This document shows positions 9,008 through 18,123 of a stretch of DNA of 64,000 nucleotides, in pieces (position 1 is the first letter of the stretch; the number at the start of each line of letters is the position of its first letter). The notes below the pieces were generated by a model. That model was not told the origin of the DNA, ran no database searches, and saw only the letters and a list, made by a program, of their open reading frames with translations. A program made the position numbers and the translations under genes. The DNA lies in the NCBI RefSeq assembly GCF_017876295.1, contig NZ_JAGINT010000001.1, forward strand, positions 1,302,001 through 1,366,000. The letters run 5' to 3'. Origin of the DNA: Kribbella aluminosa. GTDB taxonomy: Bacteria; Actinomycetota; Actinomycetes; Propionibacteriales; Kribbellaceae.

Positions 9008-10408
9008 ATGGGTGATGACGCAGAGTTCAGGATCGAGCACGACACGATGGGCGAGGTCAAGGTGCCTCGGGACGCGTTGTGGCGGGCGCAGACGCAGCGC
9101 GCGGTGCAGAACTTCCCGATCTCGGGACGGCCGCTCGCGCCGGAGCTCGTGCACGCGTTGGCGCAGATCAAGGCCTCGGCCGCGGTCGTGAACGCGTCGC
9201 TCGGCGTGCTCGACGCGGACCGGTCAGCCGCGATCGTCGGCGCCGCGGACCAGGTGGCCGCGGGGGAGTTCGACGCCGAGTTCCCGATCGACGTCTTCCA
9301 GACCGGTTCCGGTACGTCGACGAACATGAACGTCAACGAGGTCCTGGCCACGCTCGCGACCCGCGCGCTCGGCGCGGACGTGCACCCGAACGATCACGTC
9401 AACGCGTCCCAGTCCAGCAACGACACGTTCCCGTCGGCGATCCACGTCGCGGCCACCGCGGGCGTCGTGCAGGAGCTGCTGCCGGCGCTCGAGCATCTCG
9501 CGGATTCCCTTGCCCGTAAGGGATCCGAGTTCGCCGAGGTGGTGAAGTCCGGGCGGACGCACCTGATGGACGCGACGCCGGTGACGCTCGGCCAGGAGTT
9601 CAACGGGTATGCCCAGCAGATCCGGCGCGGGGCGTCCCGGGTGCGGGCGACGCTGCCGCGGGTCGCCGAGCTGCCACTGGGAGGTACTGCGGTCGGCACC
9701 GGGATCAACACCCCGCCCGGGTTCGCGGCCGCGGTGATCACCGAGCTGAATCGGCGGACCGGGCTGGAGCTGTCCGAGGCCGAGGACCACTTCGAGGCGC
9801 AAGGCGCGCGTGACGGTCTGGTCGAGCTGTCGGGGCAGCTGAAGACGGTGGCGGTCAGCCTGACGAAGATCTGCAACGACCTGCGCTGGATGGGATCCGG
9901 GCCGCGCGCCGGGCTCGGCGAGATCGCACTGCCGGACCTGCAGCCCGGGTCGAGCATCATGCCCGGCAAGGTGAACCCGGTGATCTGCGAGGCCACGCTG
10001 ATGGTCGCCGCGCAGGTGATCGGCAACGACACCACGATCACCGTGGCCGGTGCCGGCGGCAACTTCGAGCTGAACGTGATGCTTCCGGTGATCGCCCGCA
10101 ACCTGCTCGAATCCATCACCCTGCTGGCGAACAGCTCACGGCTGCTCGCCGACCGTTGCGTCGACGGCATCACCGCGAACGTCGATCACGCCCGCGCGCT
10201 GGCCGAGTCGTCGCCGTCGATCGTCACCCCACTGAACCGCTACATCGGGTACGAGAACGCTGCCGCAGTCGCCAAGAGTGCTTTGAAACAAGGGAAAACC
10301 ATCCGCGAGGTCGTGATCGAGAACGGTCACGTCGAGAGGGGAGACCTCACCGAGGAGCAGCTCGACGCGGCCCTCGACGTACTGTCGATGACCCGGCCGG
10401 GCTCGTGA
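9008..10408 (+). CDS. fumC: Class II fumarate hydratase
   Basis: Cofactor-free, oxygen-stable fumarase of the TCA cycle; 466 residues. Signatures include [20 protein letters not shown] near 95, [17 protein letters not shown] near 135, [17 protein letters not shown] near 180 and the superfamily motif [11 protein letters not shown] near 317. The ATG at 9008 lies 6 nt after a -10-like TACTCT (8996-9001), consistent with a leaderless transcript. Its TGA overlaps the GTG of the DUF402 gene. It corresponds to mycobacterial Rv1098c by neighbourhood, but is in the opposite orientation relative to glpX. A second, unrelated fumarase faces it downstream. Confidence 0.95.
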   Translation: MGDDAEFRIEHDTMGEVKVPRDALWRAQTQRAVQNFPISGRPLAPELVHALAQIKASAAVVNASLGVLDADRSAAIVGAADQVAAGEFDAEFPIDVFQTGSGTSTNMNVNEVLATLATRALGADVHPNDHVNASQSSNDTFPSAIHVAATAGVVQELLPALEHLADSLARKGSEFAEVVKSGRTHLMDATPVTLGQEFNGYAQQIRRGASRVRATLPRVAELPLGGTAVGTGINTPPGFAAAVITELNRRTGLELSEAEDHFEAQGARDGLVELSGQLKTVAVSLTKICNDLRWMGSGPRAGLGEIALPDLQPGSSIMPGKVNPVICEATLMVAAQVIGNDTTITVAGAGGNFELNVMLPVIARNLLESITLLANSSRLLADRCVDGITANVDHARALAESSPSIVTPLNRYIGYENAAAVAKSALKQGKTIREVVIENGHVERGDLTEEQLDAALDVLSMTRPGS

Positions 10409-11070
10409 CGCGGTACTGGCAGCCGGGTACGACGATCGAGTGGGTGTACGAGGGCAGCGGGCAGCATGCCGAACTGCCGAACGTGCGGCCGATGACGGTC
10501 GTGCGCGACGACGCCGACGGTCTGGTCGCCTGGCTCGCACCCGGTACGCCGTTGCTCAAACCGGTGCTGGTGGACGGGCGCGAGACGCGGTACGCCGGTC
10601 CGGTGCGGATGTTCACCGAGGACCGGGTGCTGAAGCTCGACGTCTGGCGCGGGACCGGGATCCTCAAGGCGTCGCCGTCGGGTAAGCCGTGGTCGGTCTG
10701 GTACTTCTGGAGCGACGACGGGACTTTCCGTGGGTGGTACGTGAACCTCGAGCGGGAACACGTGCGCGACCTGGCGGCCCGGCGTACCAGTACCGCCGAT
10801 CACGTCCTCGACCTGTGGATCAATCCGGATCGCAGCACCGAGTGGAAGGACGAGGACGAGTTGGAGGGCGCGGTCACCGCGGGGAAGTTCACGCCTGCGG
10901 AGGCGGAGCGGATCGTTGCGGACGCCCATGCGGCGATCCGGGACGTCGAGGTGTGGGTGGCGCCGTTCTGCGAGGACTGGCAGGCGTGGGTCCCGCCGGC
11001 GAGCTGGCGAGTGCCGACCGCGCCGACGACCCACCAGCCGGCGCTGATCGCGGAGGAGCTGCACAGCTGA
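10405..11070 (+). CDS. DUF402 domain protein
   Basis: 221 residues. The DUF402 core (nucleoside diphosphatase/FomD-like beta-barrel fold) is visible: [23 protein letters not shown] near 100, [11 protein letters not shown] near 135 and the acidic ending [11 protein letters not shown]. In characterised relatives this fold binds divalent metal and hydrolyses nucleotides or similar phosphates; the substrate here is unknown. GTG at 10405 overlaps the fumC stop codon (GTGA), implying translational coupling to fumC. Confidence 0.82.
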   Translation: MTRYWQPGTTIEWVYEGSGQHAELPNVRPMTVVRDDADGLVAWLAPGTPLLKPVLVDGRETRYAGPVRMFTEDRVLKLDVWRGTGILKASPSGKPWSVWYFWSDDGTFRGWYVNLEREHVRDLAARRTSTADHVLDLWINPDRSTEWKDEDELEGAVTAGKFTPAEAERIVADAHAAIRDVEVWVAPFCEDWQAWVPPASWRVPTAPTTHQPALIAEELHS

Positions 11071-11125
11071 CAACGGGTGGGTCACGAGCGGTTGCAAGTT
11101 GCCCGCGCGGGATTAGCTTGGAGGT

Positions 11126-11284
11126 ATGTACACCATCGAGCTGCAAGCCGAGGAGCTTCAGATGCTGCGCTCGGCCCTTGGGTGCTACCTCCAAGCCTTC
11201 GGCCACAACGAGGCAGACCTCGTCCGCGCCGCCAAGGCCCTCCTACTCAAACTCCCCGAGGAGCCCGAAACCAAAGCCAGCTGA
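11126..11284 (+). CDS. Small acidic hypothetical protein (52 aa)
   Basis: ATG at 11126 opens MYTIELQAEELQMLRSALGC, followed by a helical Leu/Ala-rich stretch and an acidic tail; TGA at 11282. Codon use is typical of the genome. GGAGG ends 1 nt before the ATG, too close for normal use, while a -10-like TTAGCT lies about 9 nt upstream, so a leaderless start is likelier. No family recognised. Its stop lies 12 nt before the tandem repeat block. Confidence 0.55.
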   Translation: MYTIELQAEELQMLRSALGCYLQAFGHNEADLVRAAKALLLKLPEEPETKAS

Positions 11285-11295
11285 CGGCACCCGTC

Positions 11296-11491
11296 CAGCT
11301 ACGCGGACGCACCGTCAACGCCACCGGCTGACCCCAGCCATCGCTTTCAGCTGCGCGGGCGAACCGTGAGCGGGACCGGCTGACCCCCAGCCTTTGCTTT
11401 CCACCTACGCGGGCGAACCGTGAGCGGGACCGGCTGACCCCCCAGCCTTTGCTTTTCAGCTGCGCGGGCGAGCTGTCAGCGGGACCGGCTT
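11296..11491. repeat. Tandem copies of the 3' end of the class I fumarase gene
   Basis: Units of about 54 bp start at 11296, 11348 and 11402, and the last unit (from 11457) is the 3' end of the fumarase gene itself. The shared core is GCGGGCGAACCGTGAGCGGG followed by ACCGGCTGACCCCC and AGCCTTTGCTTT. The copies at 11348 and 11402 differ at only a few positions and the 11296 copy is more diverged. Each copy repeats the last codons, stop codon and downstream bases of the gene. Confidence 0.8.
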
Positions 11492-13120
11492 CCTCGTGTC
11501 TGTGAAGAAGTCGTTCCCCTTGTCGTCCACCACGATGAACGCCGGGAAGTCCTCGACCTGGATCTTCCAGATCGCCTCCATCCCGAGCTCCGGGTACTCG
11601 ATCACGTCGACCGACTTGATGCAGTCCTGTGCCAGCCGCGCCGCCGGTCCACCGATCGACCCCAGGTAGAACCCGCCGTGTTCCTTGCACGCCGCCGTCA
11701 CCTTCGCCGACCGATTGCCCTTGGCAAGCATCACGAACGAACCACCCGCCGCCTGGAACTGGTCGACGTACGCGTCCATCCGCCCCGCCGTCGTCGGCCC
11801 GAACGACCCCGACGCGTACCCCTCGGGCGTCTTCGCCGGCCCCGCGTAGTACACCGCGTGCTCCCGCAGGTACGACGGCATCGGCTCGCCCGCGTCCAGC
11901 CGCTCCTTGATCTTCGCGTGCGCGATGTCCCGCGCCACCACCAGCGGCCCGGTCAGCGACAGCCGCGTCTTCACCGGCAGCTTCGACAGCTCCGCGCGGA
12001 TCTCGCTCATCGGCCGGTTCAGATCGATCCGTACGACGTCGGACGCGTCGTCGAGGTGCTCGTCGGTGGTGTCGGGCAGGAACCGCGCCGGGTCGCGCTC
12101 GAGCTGCTCCAGGAAGACACCTTCCGGCGTGATCTTCGCCAGCGCCTGCCGGTCCGCCGAGCAGGACACCGCGATGGCGACCGGGCAGGACGCCCCGTGC
12201 CGCGGCAGCCGGATCACGCGGACGTCGTGGCAGAAGTACTTCCCGCCGAACTGCGCGCCGATCCCGAACTCCTGCGTCAGCTTGAAGACCTCCTCCTCCA
12301 GCTCCACGTCCCGGAACCCGTGCCCGACCGGCGATCCGGCCGACGGCAGCGTGTCGAGGTAGTGCGCGGAGGCGTACTTCGCGGTCTTCAGCGCGTACTC
12401 CGCCGACGTACCGCCGACCACGACCGCGAGGTGGTACGGCGGGCAGGCCGCCGTACCGAGAGAACGGATCTTCTCGTCCAGGAACTCCATCATCCGCGAC
12501 GGGTTCAGCACCGCCTTGGTCTCCTGGTACAGGAACGACTTGTTCGCGGAGCCGCCGCCCTTGGCCATGAACAGGAACTTGTACGCCGGGTCACCCTGGG
12601 CCGGCGTCGAGTACAGCTCGACCTGGGCGGGCAGGTTGGAGCCGGTGTTCTTCTCGTCCCACATGGTCAGCGGGGCCATCTGCGAGTAGCGCAGGTTCAG
12701 CTTGGTGTACGCGTCGTACACGCCACGGCTGATCCACTCCTCGTCGACCGCGCCGGTGAGCACGCCCTCGGACTTCTTGCCCATCACGATCGCGGTGCCG
12801 GTGTCCTGGCACATCGGGAGTACGCCGCCGGCCGAGATGTTCGCGTTCTTCAACAGGTCCAGTGCGACGAACCGGTCGTTCCCTGACGCTTCCGGGTCGT
12901 CGATGATCCGCCGCAACTGCTCGAGGTGCGCGGTCCGCAGGTAGTGCGAGATGTCGTGCATCGCCTCCGCGGTCAGCTGCTGCAATACCTCGGGCTGCAC
13001 CTGCAGGAACGTCCGGTCGCCGACGGTGAACGTACTGACACCCTCGGTCGTCAGCAGCCGGTACTCCGTCTCATCAGCACCCAACGGCAACAGCTCGGAG
13101 TAGTTGAAGTCCGCAGACAC
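11456..13120 (-). CDS. Class I (Fe-S) fumarate hydratase
   Basis: Oxygen-sensitive [4Fe-4S] fumarase, 554 residues, unrelated in fold to FumC. Three cysteines in family contexts probably ligate the cluster: LPMCQDTGT near 103, [20 protein letters not shown] near 222 and [13 protein letters not shown] near 314. The C-terminal half has [14 protein letters not shown] residues ([17 protein letters not shown]). GTG at 13120 is chosen because GGAGG precedes it by 8 nt; the open frame extends further upstream without a better site. It is convergent to the fumC-DUF402 pair, so the locus carries both fumarase classes. Confidence 0.93.
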   Translation of the reverse strand: MSADFNYSELLPLGADETEYRLLTTEGVSTFTVGDRTFLQVQPEVLQQLTAEAMHDISHYLRTAHLEQLRRIIDDPEASGNDRFVALDLLKNANISAGGVLPMCQDTGTAIVMGKKSEGVLTGAVDEEWISRGVYDAYTKLNLRYSQMAPLTMWDEKNTGSNLPAQVELYSTPAQGDPAYKFLFMAKGGGSANKSFLYQETKAVLNPSRMMEFLDEKIRSLGTAACPPYHLAVVVGGTSAEYALKTAKYASAHYLDTLPSAGSPVGHGFRDVELEEEVFKLTQEFGIGAQFGGKYFCHDVRVIRLPRHGASCPVAIAVSCSADRQALAKITPEGVFLEQLERDPARFLPDTTDEHLDDASDVVRIDLNRPMSEIRAELSKLPVKTRLSLTGPLVVARDIAHAKIKERLDAGEPMPSYLREHAVYYAGPAKTPEGYASGSFGPTTAGRMDAYVDQFQAAGGSFVMLAKGNRSAKVTAACKEHGGFYLGSIGGPAARLAQDCIKSVDVIEYPELGMEAIWKIQVEDFPAFIVVDDKGNDFFTDTRKPVPLTARPRS

Positions 13121-13200
13121 CGCACATACCTCCACACAAACTGGACTGGACGCCCCAAAGCCTAGTTCTCCCCACCCGCCACCCCCACGCGACCTCCGTC

Positions 13201-13530
13201 TCACCCCCGACTGAGGCCACCCTCACCCGATCGCACGAAACGCCAAGCGCCCGCCATTTCCAGCCCCAGCGACATCCGGTTCCAAGCCAGCGCCCGGCCG
13301 TCCCGCTGCTGACCTCCCGCGCGCAGCGGGACCACCTCGCGGAGGGCGAAGGACAGGGCGTTGATGACCAGTTGCCCGGCGACGAACAGCACCCCGCCGG
13401 GCATGGTCAGCTGCTGGTGACCCGTTGCCTGTGCGGTGAGCACCAGGACGATGCCGGCGACCGTGGCCGGGAACGCGATCAGGTAGGCGACGGCCAGTTG
13501 CCGTGCGCGGCGTACTCCACCCCAGTTCAT
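13201..13530 (-). CDS. Small membrane protein, hypothetical
   Basis: 109 residues. Two hydrophobic segments, [20 protein letters not shown] and [19 protein letters not shown], are followed by a basic cytoplasmic-looking tail. ATG at 13530 lies 5 nt after TACTGT, suggesting a leaderless start. No family recognised. It is oriented with the class I fumarase gene downstream of it and divergent from the DUF1707 gene. Confidence 0.6.
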   Translation of the reverse strand: MNWGGVRRARQLAVAYLIAFPATVAGIVLVLTAQATGHQQLTMPGGVLFVAGQLVINALSFALREVVPLRAGGQQRDGRALAWNRMSLGLEMAGAWRFVRSGEGGLSRG

Positions 13531-13624
13531 GGCGGACAGTATGCGGGATCAGGGATGGGTTCAGGGGTGAATCGGGGAGGCAACCGGTCTGCGGCCGGGG
13601 GTGCGCCCGCGTATGGTTTCTAGC

Positions 13625-14320
13625 GTGGCTCAGGATGACGTTCCCCAGGAGAACCGACCGCAGGACGCGGTGCCGGCACCGATCGATCCGGCGCTGCGGC
13701 GGCGGGTGTCGGACCTCGAGCGGGAGGAGGTCGCCGACGTACTGCGCGACGCCGCCGGCGAGGGCCGGTTGTCGTACTCCGAGCTGGAGGAGCGGCTGGA
13801 GACGCTGTACGCGTCCAAGACGTACGGCGAGCTCGTCGAGCTGACCGTGGACCTGCCCAACGGCCCCCGCGCACCCGGTGCGACGCAGGGCGCCCCGGCC
13901 ACGGCTCCGCAGTACGGCGGCGCGCTGGTGGAGACCGGGCCGGTGCTCAACGTGTTCATGTCCGAGACCAAGCGGATGGGCAACTGGCTGGTCCCGCAGC
14001 GCCAGGAGGTGAACGCGGTCCTCGGCGACGTGACGCTGGACTACACCGAGGCCCAGATCCCGTTCGACGAGATCCAGATCGACGTGAAGTCGATCCTCGC
14101 CGACGTGAAGATCCGCGTCCCGCAGAACGCGATCGTCCTCCTCGACAGCAACCCCATCCTCGGCTCCGTCTCCGAACAGGAAGCCGGCCTCAAAGCCGTC
14201 CCCGACCCTAACGCCCAGCCGGCCACCCCCAAACGCTTCCACATCCGCGGCACCGCCATCCTCGGCGAAATCAAAATCAAACGAGGCCCCCGCCTAACCA
14301 AACGCCTCGGCCTCACCTGA
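13625..14320 (+). CDS. DUF1707 / cell-wall-active antibiotic response domain protein
   Basis: 231 residues. Residues about 20-80 form a DUF1707 (SHOCT-like) helical module, RRRVSDLEREEVADVLRDAA then GRLSYSELEERLETLYAS. A linker and a beta-rich LiaF/DUF2154-type domain follow (ETKRMGNWLVPQ, VNAVLGDVTLDY, IRGTAILGEIKIKR). Such proteins are peripheral and linked to envelope stress in other actinobacteria. The GTG at 13625 sits 7 nt after TATGGT (13612-13617), indicating a leaderless start. Confidence 0.85.
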   Translation: MAQDDVPQENRPQDAVPAPIDPALRRRVSDLEREEVADVLRDAAGEGRLSYSELEERLETLYASKTYGELVELTVDLPNGPRAPGATQGAPATAPQYGGALVETGPVLNVFMSETKRMGNWLVPQRQEVNAVLGDVTLDYTEAQIPFDEIQIDVKSILADVKIRVPQNAIVLLDSNPILGSVSEQEAGLKAVPDPNAQPATPKRFHIRGTAILGEIKIKRGPRLTKRLGLT

Positions 14321-14361
14321 TAGAACCGCACGCGCACTGCACAGAGAGTAGCCGAGTTGGT

Positions 14362-14377
14362 ATAGCATTCTTGCTAT
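14362..14377. promoter_or_regulatory. Palindrome over the toxin gene start (probable autoregulatory operator)
   Basis: ATAGCA-TTCT-TGCTAT is a perfect 6-bp inverted repeat that overlaps both a -10-like TATAGC (14361-14366) and the ATG at 14376. Type II toxin-antitoxin operons are usually repressed by the antitoxin at such sites. Confidence 0.55.
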
Positions 14378-14729
14378 GCCCTGGGGTACCGTTGAACTTG
14401 AGGCCGAGGTGCGCACCTGGCTCGAAGCACTGCCGACCGACCTGTTCGCGCGAGTCGCCTTCTATGTGGACCTGCTCGCTGAGCGGGGTCCGCTGCTGGG
14501 CGAGCCATACACCAAACAGATCGACGGAAAGCTTCGTGAGTTGCGCTTCTGGGTCGATCAGGACGCGATGCGGATCACGTACTGGGTTGCGACCGATCGG
14601 CGAATCGTTCTGCTCACCGTCTTCAGAAAGACTCGAATGCGGGAGGTGCGGGAGATCGGCAGGGCAGTGCGGGCGTACCGGAGATGTGTGCGGGAAGCGC
14701 ATGTGGTCTCAGGTTTGGAGGAGGACTGA
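14376..14729 (+). CDS. HigB-like toxin (RelE fold, phage Gp49/DUF891 family)
   Basis: 117 residues. Family pattern: EVRTWLEALPTDLFARVAFYV, RGPLLGEPYTKQIDGKLRELRF, then IVLLTVFRKTRMREVREI. The RELRF, LLTVFRKT and basic helix blocks are typical of RelE-type ribosome-dependent mRNA interferases. The toxin gene precedes the antitoxin gene, as in higBA. The C-terminal 20 residues are longer than usual. Confidence 0.82.
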   Translation: MPWGTVELEAEVRTWLEALPTDLFARVAFYVDLLAERGPLLGEPYTKQIDGKLRELRFWVDQDAMRITYWVATDRRIVLLTVFRKTRMREVREIGRAVRAYRRCVREAHVVSGLEED

Positions 14730-14730
14730 G

Positions 14731-15030
14731 GTGACTGAGCGCAGTGGTTGGGACGGGCTGCGGGGACGGCGGATGGCGGAGCCCGGTGCTTCAGATGCGT
14801 ACGACGCCACGCGGCGTGCGTTCGAGCTCGGGGCAGCGGTGCGGACGATGCGCGAGGAGCGCGGGTGGACGCAGACTCGGCTGGCAGACGCTGCTGGGAT
14901 GACTCAGTCCGCTCTGGCTCGCTTCGAGGCTGGTGGGACGGTGCCCACGCTCGTAGTGCTGGAGCGGATCGCGCACGCCTTTCATGCACAACTTGTGGTC
15001 CGCTTCGACGAGACAACCCCGGCGGCCTAG
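14731..15030 (+). CDS. HigA-like antitoxin, XRE helix-turn-helix
   Basis: 99 residues. The helix-turn-helix is seen as TMREERGWTQTRLADAAGMT then QSALARFEAGG, the canonical XRE pattern, followed by a helix (PTLVVLERIAHAFHAQLVV). GTG at 14731 starts 1 nt after the toxin stop and is preceded by GGAGGAGGA, so the two are coupled. It should neutralise the preceding toxin and repress the operon. An in-frame ATG at residue 15 is a possible alternative start. Confidence 0.82.
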   Translation: MTERSGWDGLRGRRMAEPGASDAYDATRRAFELGAAVRTMREERGWTQTRLADAAGMTQSALARFEAGGTVPTLVVLERIAHAFHAQLVVRFDETTPAA

Positions 15031-15269
15031 CCGCCGTTGGACGTACGGCGGTGTTCCTCGAGGAGGTCTGCCAGCCAGTACCTGAACGTCGGCAGGTTGC
15101 GTACGTACTGCTGGCCGATGCGTAGCTTTCTCTTGCGTGCGTCGGTACGACGGTGAACGAGCGACCAGCTGCCGGACCGTCCAGCTCGGTGATGGTCTCG
15201 CTCCAAGCCACGGCCCGCCTGCAGCTCAGCGGCCCAGACCTCCGTAAGCCCGTCGCCGATCGCCGTCAT
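15027..15269 (-). pseudogene. Remnant of a PH-like membrane protein gene (internal deletion plus frameshift)
   Basis: The C-terminus LRIGQQYVRNLPTFRYWLAD matches LTISQHHVNDLESFRTWLSE of the neighbouring gene at 15266-15772, and the N-terminus MTAIGDGLTEVWAAE matches its start. The two membrane helices between are missing. A further stretch resembling the paralogue (AWSETITELDGPAAG) lies in a different frame, showing a frameshift near the THAR/DARKRK junction around 15140. Only 4 nt of overlap separate it from the intact paralogue. Confidence 0.65.
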
Positions 15270-15772
15270 TGGCGTCCCGCGGAGTTCTCCGACCGCCGAT
15301 GCTCGTCGAGTACCTCACTGAGCCAGGTGCGGAATGACTCGAGATCGTTGACGTGGTGCTGGCTGATGGTGAGTTCCTTCGCCCAGACGTTCTTCGGGTG
15401 CAGGCGAAGCTGCCGGACCAGCTTCGCGCCGGTGACAGAGCCGATCGAGCCGGTCTCGGTCCAGGGCATGGAACGGCGCCCGCGATGGATGCCTACTCGG
15501 TCGACGACTACATACGGCCGTTGCGTGACGAGTTGCCGGATGATCACGATCGCGACGCCGACGTACGCGAGGATCACCAGATACCCGAGGAAACGCCAGA
15601 TGTCGTCGGCCAGCATGTCCGGCAGCTTGACCGCCGCCATCACCGAGTACCCGAGCACGAGGAAGATCGGGTACTGAATGAACGACCACCGCCGAAGCGG
15701 GAACTCGACGCGTCCGTTGCGGTGCCACTCAACCATCCAGGCCTCGGGCAGGCGTTCGCCCATCACCGTCAT
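15266..15772 (-). CDS. PH-like domain membrane protein
   Basis: 168 residues: a short N-terminal segment (EAWMVEWHRNGRVEFPLRRW), two hydrophobic helices (IQYPIFLVLGYSVMAAVKLP and FLGYLVILAYVGVAIVIIRQ), then a beta-rich domain (YVVVDRVGIHRGRRSMPWTE, bPH-like) and a C-terminal amphipathic helix. Function unknown. ATG at 15772 follows GGGGGAAAG. A third family member is at 18781-19254. Confidence 0.68.
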   Translation of the reverse strand: MTVMGERLPEAWMVEWHRNGRVEFPLRRWSFIQYPIFLVLGYSVMAAVKLPDMLADDIWRFLGYLVILAYVGVAIVIIRQLVTQRPYVVVDRVGIHRGRRSMPWTETGSIGSVTGAKLVRQLRLHPKNVWAKELTISQHHVNDLESFRTWLSEVLDEHRRSENSAGRQ

Positions 15773-15835
15773 CTTTCCCCCAGGCGGTCATTCGATGGCC
15801 AAGGATGACAGCTCGGGGCGGGTGGAGGACAGCCC

Positions 15836-16624
15836 TTAGTTGGGTTGGGTGCGGCGTCTTGTGGTTGCGGTCCAGCGGCCGGCGTGATGGGTGATGGCTA
15901 TCGGGTGGGCGAAGGTTGTGGAGATGAGGTCGGTGGTGATGACTTCGTCGACCGGGCCGGCTGCGAGGAGTTGGCCGTCGCGGATCAGGGCGGCGTGGGT
16001 GGTGCAGGTGGGGAGTTCCTCGAGGTGGTGGGTGACGAGGATCCAGGCCAGGTGTGGATGAGTGGTGTGGATCTGGTCGAGGACCTCGAGGAGTTGTTCG
16101 CGGGCGGCGACGTCGAGGCCGGTGGAGGGTTCGTCGAGGAGCATCAGCTGGGGGTCTGAGATGAGGGCGCGGGCGATCAGGGCGCGGCCGCGTTCGCCTT
16201 GGGAGATCGTGGTCCAGGGCGCGTCGGCCAGTGCACCGACGCCCAGCAGGTCGATGAGCTCCAAGGCACGCGCGGATTGAGCGGGCGTGGGTTCCCAGCG
16301 GGCCATGCGTTCGATGGTGCCGGTGAGGCCGGTGAGTACGACGTCCCGGATGCTCAGCGGCGACCGCAGCGGGTGGCGTGGGTTGACGTGGCCGATGGAC
16401 TCCCGCAGTGTGCGGATGTCGACCGTACCGAGGCGCCGGCCGAGGATCTCGACGGTGCCTCGGGTCGGGTGGGTGACGGCGCCGCAGAGCCCGAGCATCG
16501 TGCTCTTGCCCGCGCCGTTCGGCCCGAGCAGCGCCCACCGCTCGCCTTCGCCCACGGTCAGCGTCACCCCGGACAGCAGCGGTTTGCCGTCCCGGACGAA
16601 GTCGACGTCCTTCAGTTCGAGCAC
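15836..16624 (-). CDS. ABC transporter ATP-binding protein (orphan)
   Basis: 262 residues. Walker [12 protein letters not shown] near 38, signature [15 protein letters not shown] near 140, Walker [13 protein letters not shown] near 160, and switch His in LVTHHLEEL. The SQGER signature and short length are typical of soluble ModF/YlmA-like ATPases that lack an adjacent permease gene. GTG at 16624 follows GGAGG by 7 nt. The start overlaps the leuA 3' end by 13 nt, so it is probably co-transcribed and coupled with leuA; no partner permease is nearby. Confidence 0.85.
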   Translation of the reverse strand: MLELKDVDFVRDGKPLLSGVTLTVGEGERWALLGPNGAGKSTMLGLCGAVTHPTRGTVEILGRRLGTVDIRTLRESIGHVNPRHPLRSPLSIRDVVLTGLTGTIERMARWEPTPAQSARALELIDLLGVGALADAPWTTISQGERGRALIARALISDPQLMLLDEPSTGLDVAAREQLLEVLDQIHTTHPHLAWILVTHHLEELPTCTTHAALIRDGQLLAAGPVDEVITTDLISTTFAHPIAITHHAGRWTATTRRRTQPN

Positions 16625-17940
16625 CCGTAAACCTCCTCGTACAACGCCTTCAACTCTTCCGCACCCGCCTCGCGCCCGGTGGCATCGGTATGCCGCTGCA
16701 CATGCCCGGCGAACTCCCGCTCGGCGGCAGGACTCAGCCGGATCCCGTACACAGACTCCAGCACATGCGCGATCCCACCCTTGCCCGACTGGCTGTTCAC
16801 GCGTACGACGGCCTCGTACCCGCGGCCCACATCCGCCGGATCGATCGGCAGGTACGGCACCTCCCAGAACCCGTCGCCCTGTACGGCGAACCCCTTGCGG
16901 ATCGCGTCCTGGTGCGTACCGGAGAAGGCCGTGTACACGAGCTCCCCGACGTACGGGTGCCGCGGATGGATCGGCATCCGCGTGCAGTACTCGACAACGG
17001 AACGGATCCCGTCGATGTCGGAGAAGTCGATCATCGGGTCGACGCCCTGCGCGTGCAGGTTCAGCGCGAGCGTGGCGATGTCGACGTTTCCGGTACGTTC
17101 CCCGTTTCCGAAAACGCATCCCTCGACCCGTTGGGCTCCGGCGAGTACGGCGAGCTCGGCGCAGGCGACGCCCGTACCGCGGTCGTTGTGCGGGTGCACC
17201 GACAGGATGACGCCGTCCCGGCGCGGCAGGTTCTGGTGCATGTACTCGATCTGGTCGGCGTACACGTTCGGCGTCGCGGCCTCGACCGTGGCGGGCAGGT
17301 TCAGGATCACCGGCCGCTCGGGCGACGCGTCCCACTGCTTGGTGAGCCGGTCCGCGAGCTCGAGTACGAAGTCCGGCTCGGTCAGGTTGTACACCTCGGG
17401 CGAGAACTGGAACCGCACCGAGTCCCCGGCCAGCCGCTGGATCTCCTCCGACCCGGCACAGATCATCGACGTCAGCTCGTCCCGGGACTTCCGCAGTACG
17501 ACGTCCCGCCACACCGGCGCGGTGGCGGCGTACAGGTGGATGACGACGTCACCGCGCATCCCCGCGACCGACTCGACCGTCCGGGCGATCAGGTCGGGAC
17601 GCGCCGGAGTGAAGACCACGATGGTCACATCGTCCGGGACGAGATTCGACGTAGCCAGCAGCCGGACGAAGTCGAAGTCGGTCTGTGACGCCGACGGGTA
17701 CCCGACCTCGATCTCCTTGTAGCCGATGGCAACCATCAGCTCGAAGAACTTCCGCTTCCGCTCCGGATCCATTGGTTCGGCCAACGCCTGGTTGCCGTCC
17801 CGGAGGTCGACCGGGACCCAGAGCGGCGCCGCGGTGATCCGGCGGTCCGGCCAGGTGCGGTCGACGGGTGCGACCGGGACCTTGGCGAAGATGTCGCGGT
17901 ACCGGTGGCTGGGCATCGGGGAGGGCTGCTGACGATTCAC
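16612..17940 (-). CDS. leuA: 2-isopropylmalate synthase lacking the C-terminal leucine-regulatory domain
   Basis: First committed step of leucine biosynthesis (acetyl-CoA plus 2-oxoisovalerate). The catalytic barrel is complete: [19 protein letters not shown] near 50, [14 protein letters not shown] near 87, [18 protein letters not shown] near 255 and [11 protein letters not shown] near 283. The subdomain continues to [17 protein letters not shown], and the protein then stops at residue 442. Actinobacterial LeuA proteins normally have about 570-640 residues with a C-terminal allosteric leucine-binding domain, which is absent here. GTG at 17940 follows GGAAGGACC by 7 nt. A leucine-codon leader lies upstream. 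Confidence 0.93.
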   Translation of the reverse strand: MNRQQPSPMPSHRYRDIFAKVPVAPVDRTWPDRRITAAPLWVPVDLRDGNQALAEPMDPERKRKFFELMVAIGYKEIEVGYPSASQTDFDFVRLLATSNLVPDDVTIVVFTPARPDLIARTVESVAGMRGDVVIHLYAATAPVWRDVVLRKSRDELTSMICAGSEEIQRLAGDSVRFQFSPEVYNLTEPDFVLELADRLTKQWDASPERPVILNLPATVEAATPNVYADQIEYMHQNLPRRDGVILSVHPHNDRGTGVACAELAVLAGAQRVEGCVFGNGERTGNVDIATLALNLHAQGVDPMIDFSDIDGIRSVVEYCTRMPIHPRHPYVGELVYTAFSGTHQDAIRKGFAVQGDGFWEVPYLPIDPADVGRGYEAVVRVNSQSGKGGIAHVLESVYGIRLSPAAEREFAGHVQRHTDATGREAGAEELKALYEEVYGCSN

Positions 17941-18010
17941 GACGAAGGTCCTTCCAGGCAGGTGGAGGACCGGCGGAAAACTGCACTCCACGGAGGGAGC
18001 GCCGGTCGAA
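17941..18010 (-). promoter_or_regulatory. leuA attenuator region (alternative hairpins around the ribosome-binding site)
   Basis: On the minus strand, four complementary segments can pair in two ways. Segment 18015-18026 pairs with 17988-17999 (11 of 12). Segment 18000-18007 pairs perfectly with 17968-17975 (GACCGGCG/CGCCGGTC). Segment 17964-17971 pairs with the leuA ribosome-binding site at 17947-17955 (GGTCCT/AGGACC). The last two are mutually exclusive. Ribosome stalling on the leader Leu codons would favour the second pairing and free the ribosome-binding site, a translational attenuator. The fold is inferred, not computed. Confidence 0.6.
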
Positions 18011-18061
18011 TCAGCTCCCGCCGTGGCGGCCAAGAAGGAGGAGACCCGGAAGCTTGCGCAT
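18011..18061 (-). CDS. leuL: leuA leader peptide with four consecutive Leu codons
   Basis: ATG at 18061 to TGA at 18013-18011 encodes the 16-residue peptide [16 protein letters not shown]. The four Leu codons (CTC CTC CTT CTT) occupy 18043-18032 and a fifth Leu codon is at 18052-18050. The ATG is about 8 nt after the -10 box, so translation is probably leaderless. Leu-rich leader peptides ahead of leuA are established attenuation devices in bacteria, including actinobacteria. Confidence 0.75.
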   Translation of the reverse strand: MRKLPGLLLLGRHGGS

Positions 18062-18068
18062 GCCGAGC

Positions 18069-18098
18069 ACGCTATCAACTCCTCAGACAAGCTGACAA
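18069..18098 (-). promoter_or_regulatory. leuA promoter
   Basis: Reading the minus strand, TTGTCA (18098-18093) and TAGCGT (18074-18069) are separated by 18 nt, matching the housekeeping sigma consensus of high-GC actinobacteria. Transcription should start at or next to the leader-peptide ATG at 18061. Confidence 0.65.
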
Positions 18099-18123
18099 CC
18101 CGGGTCCGCTTAGACTGACCCGC

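Noticed and set aside
11296..11491. CRISPR-like or attachment-site repeats
   Set aside because: Copies are direct tandem duplicates of the fumarase 3' end without spacers or an integrase.
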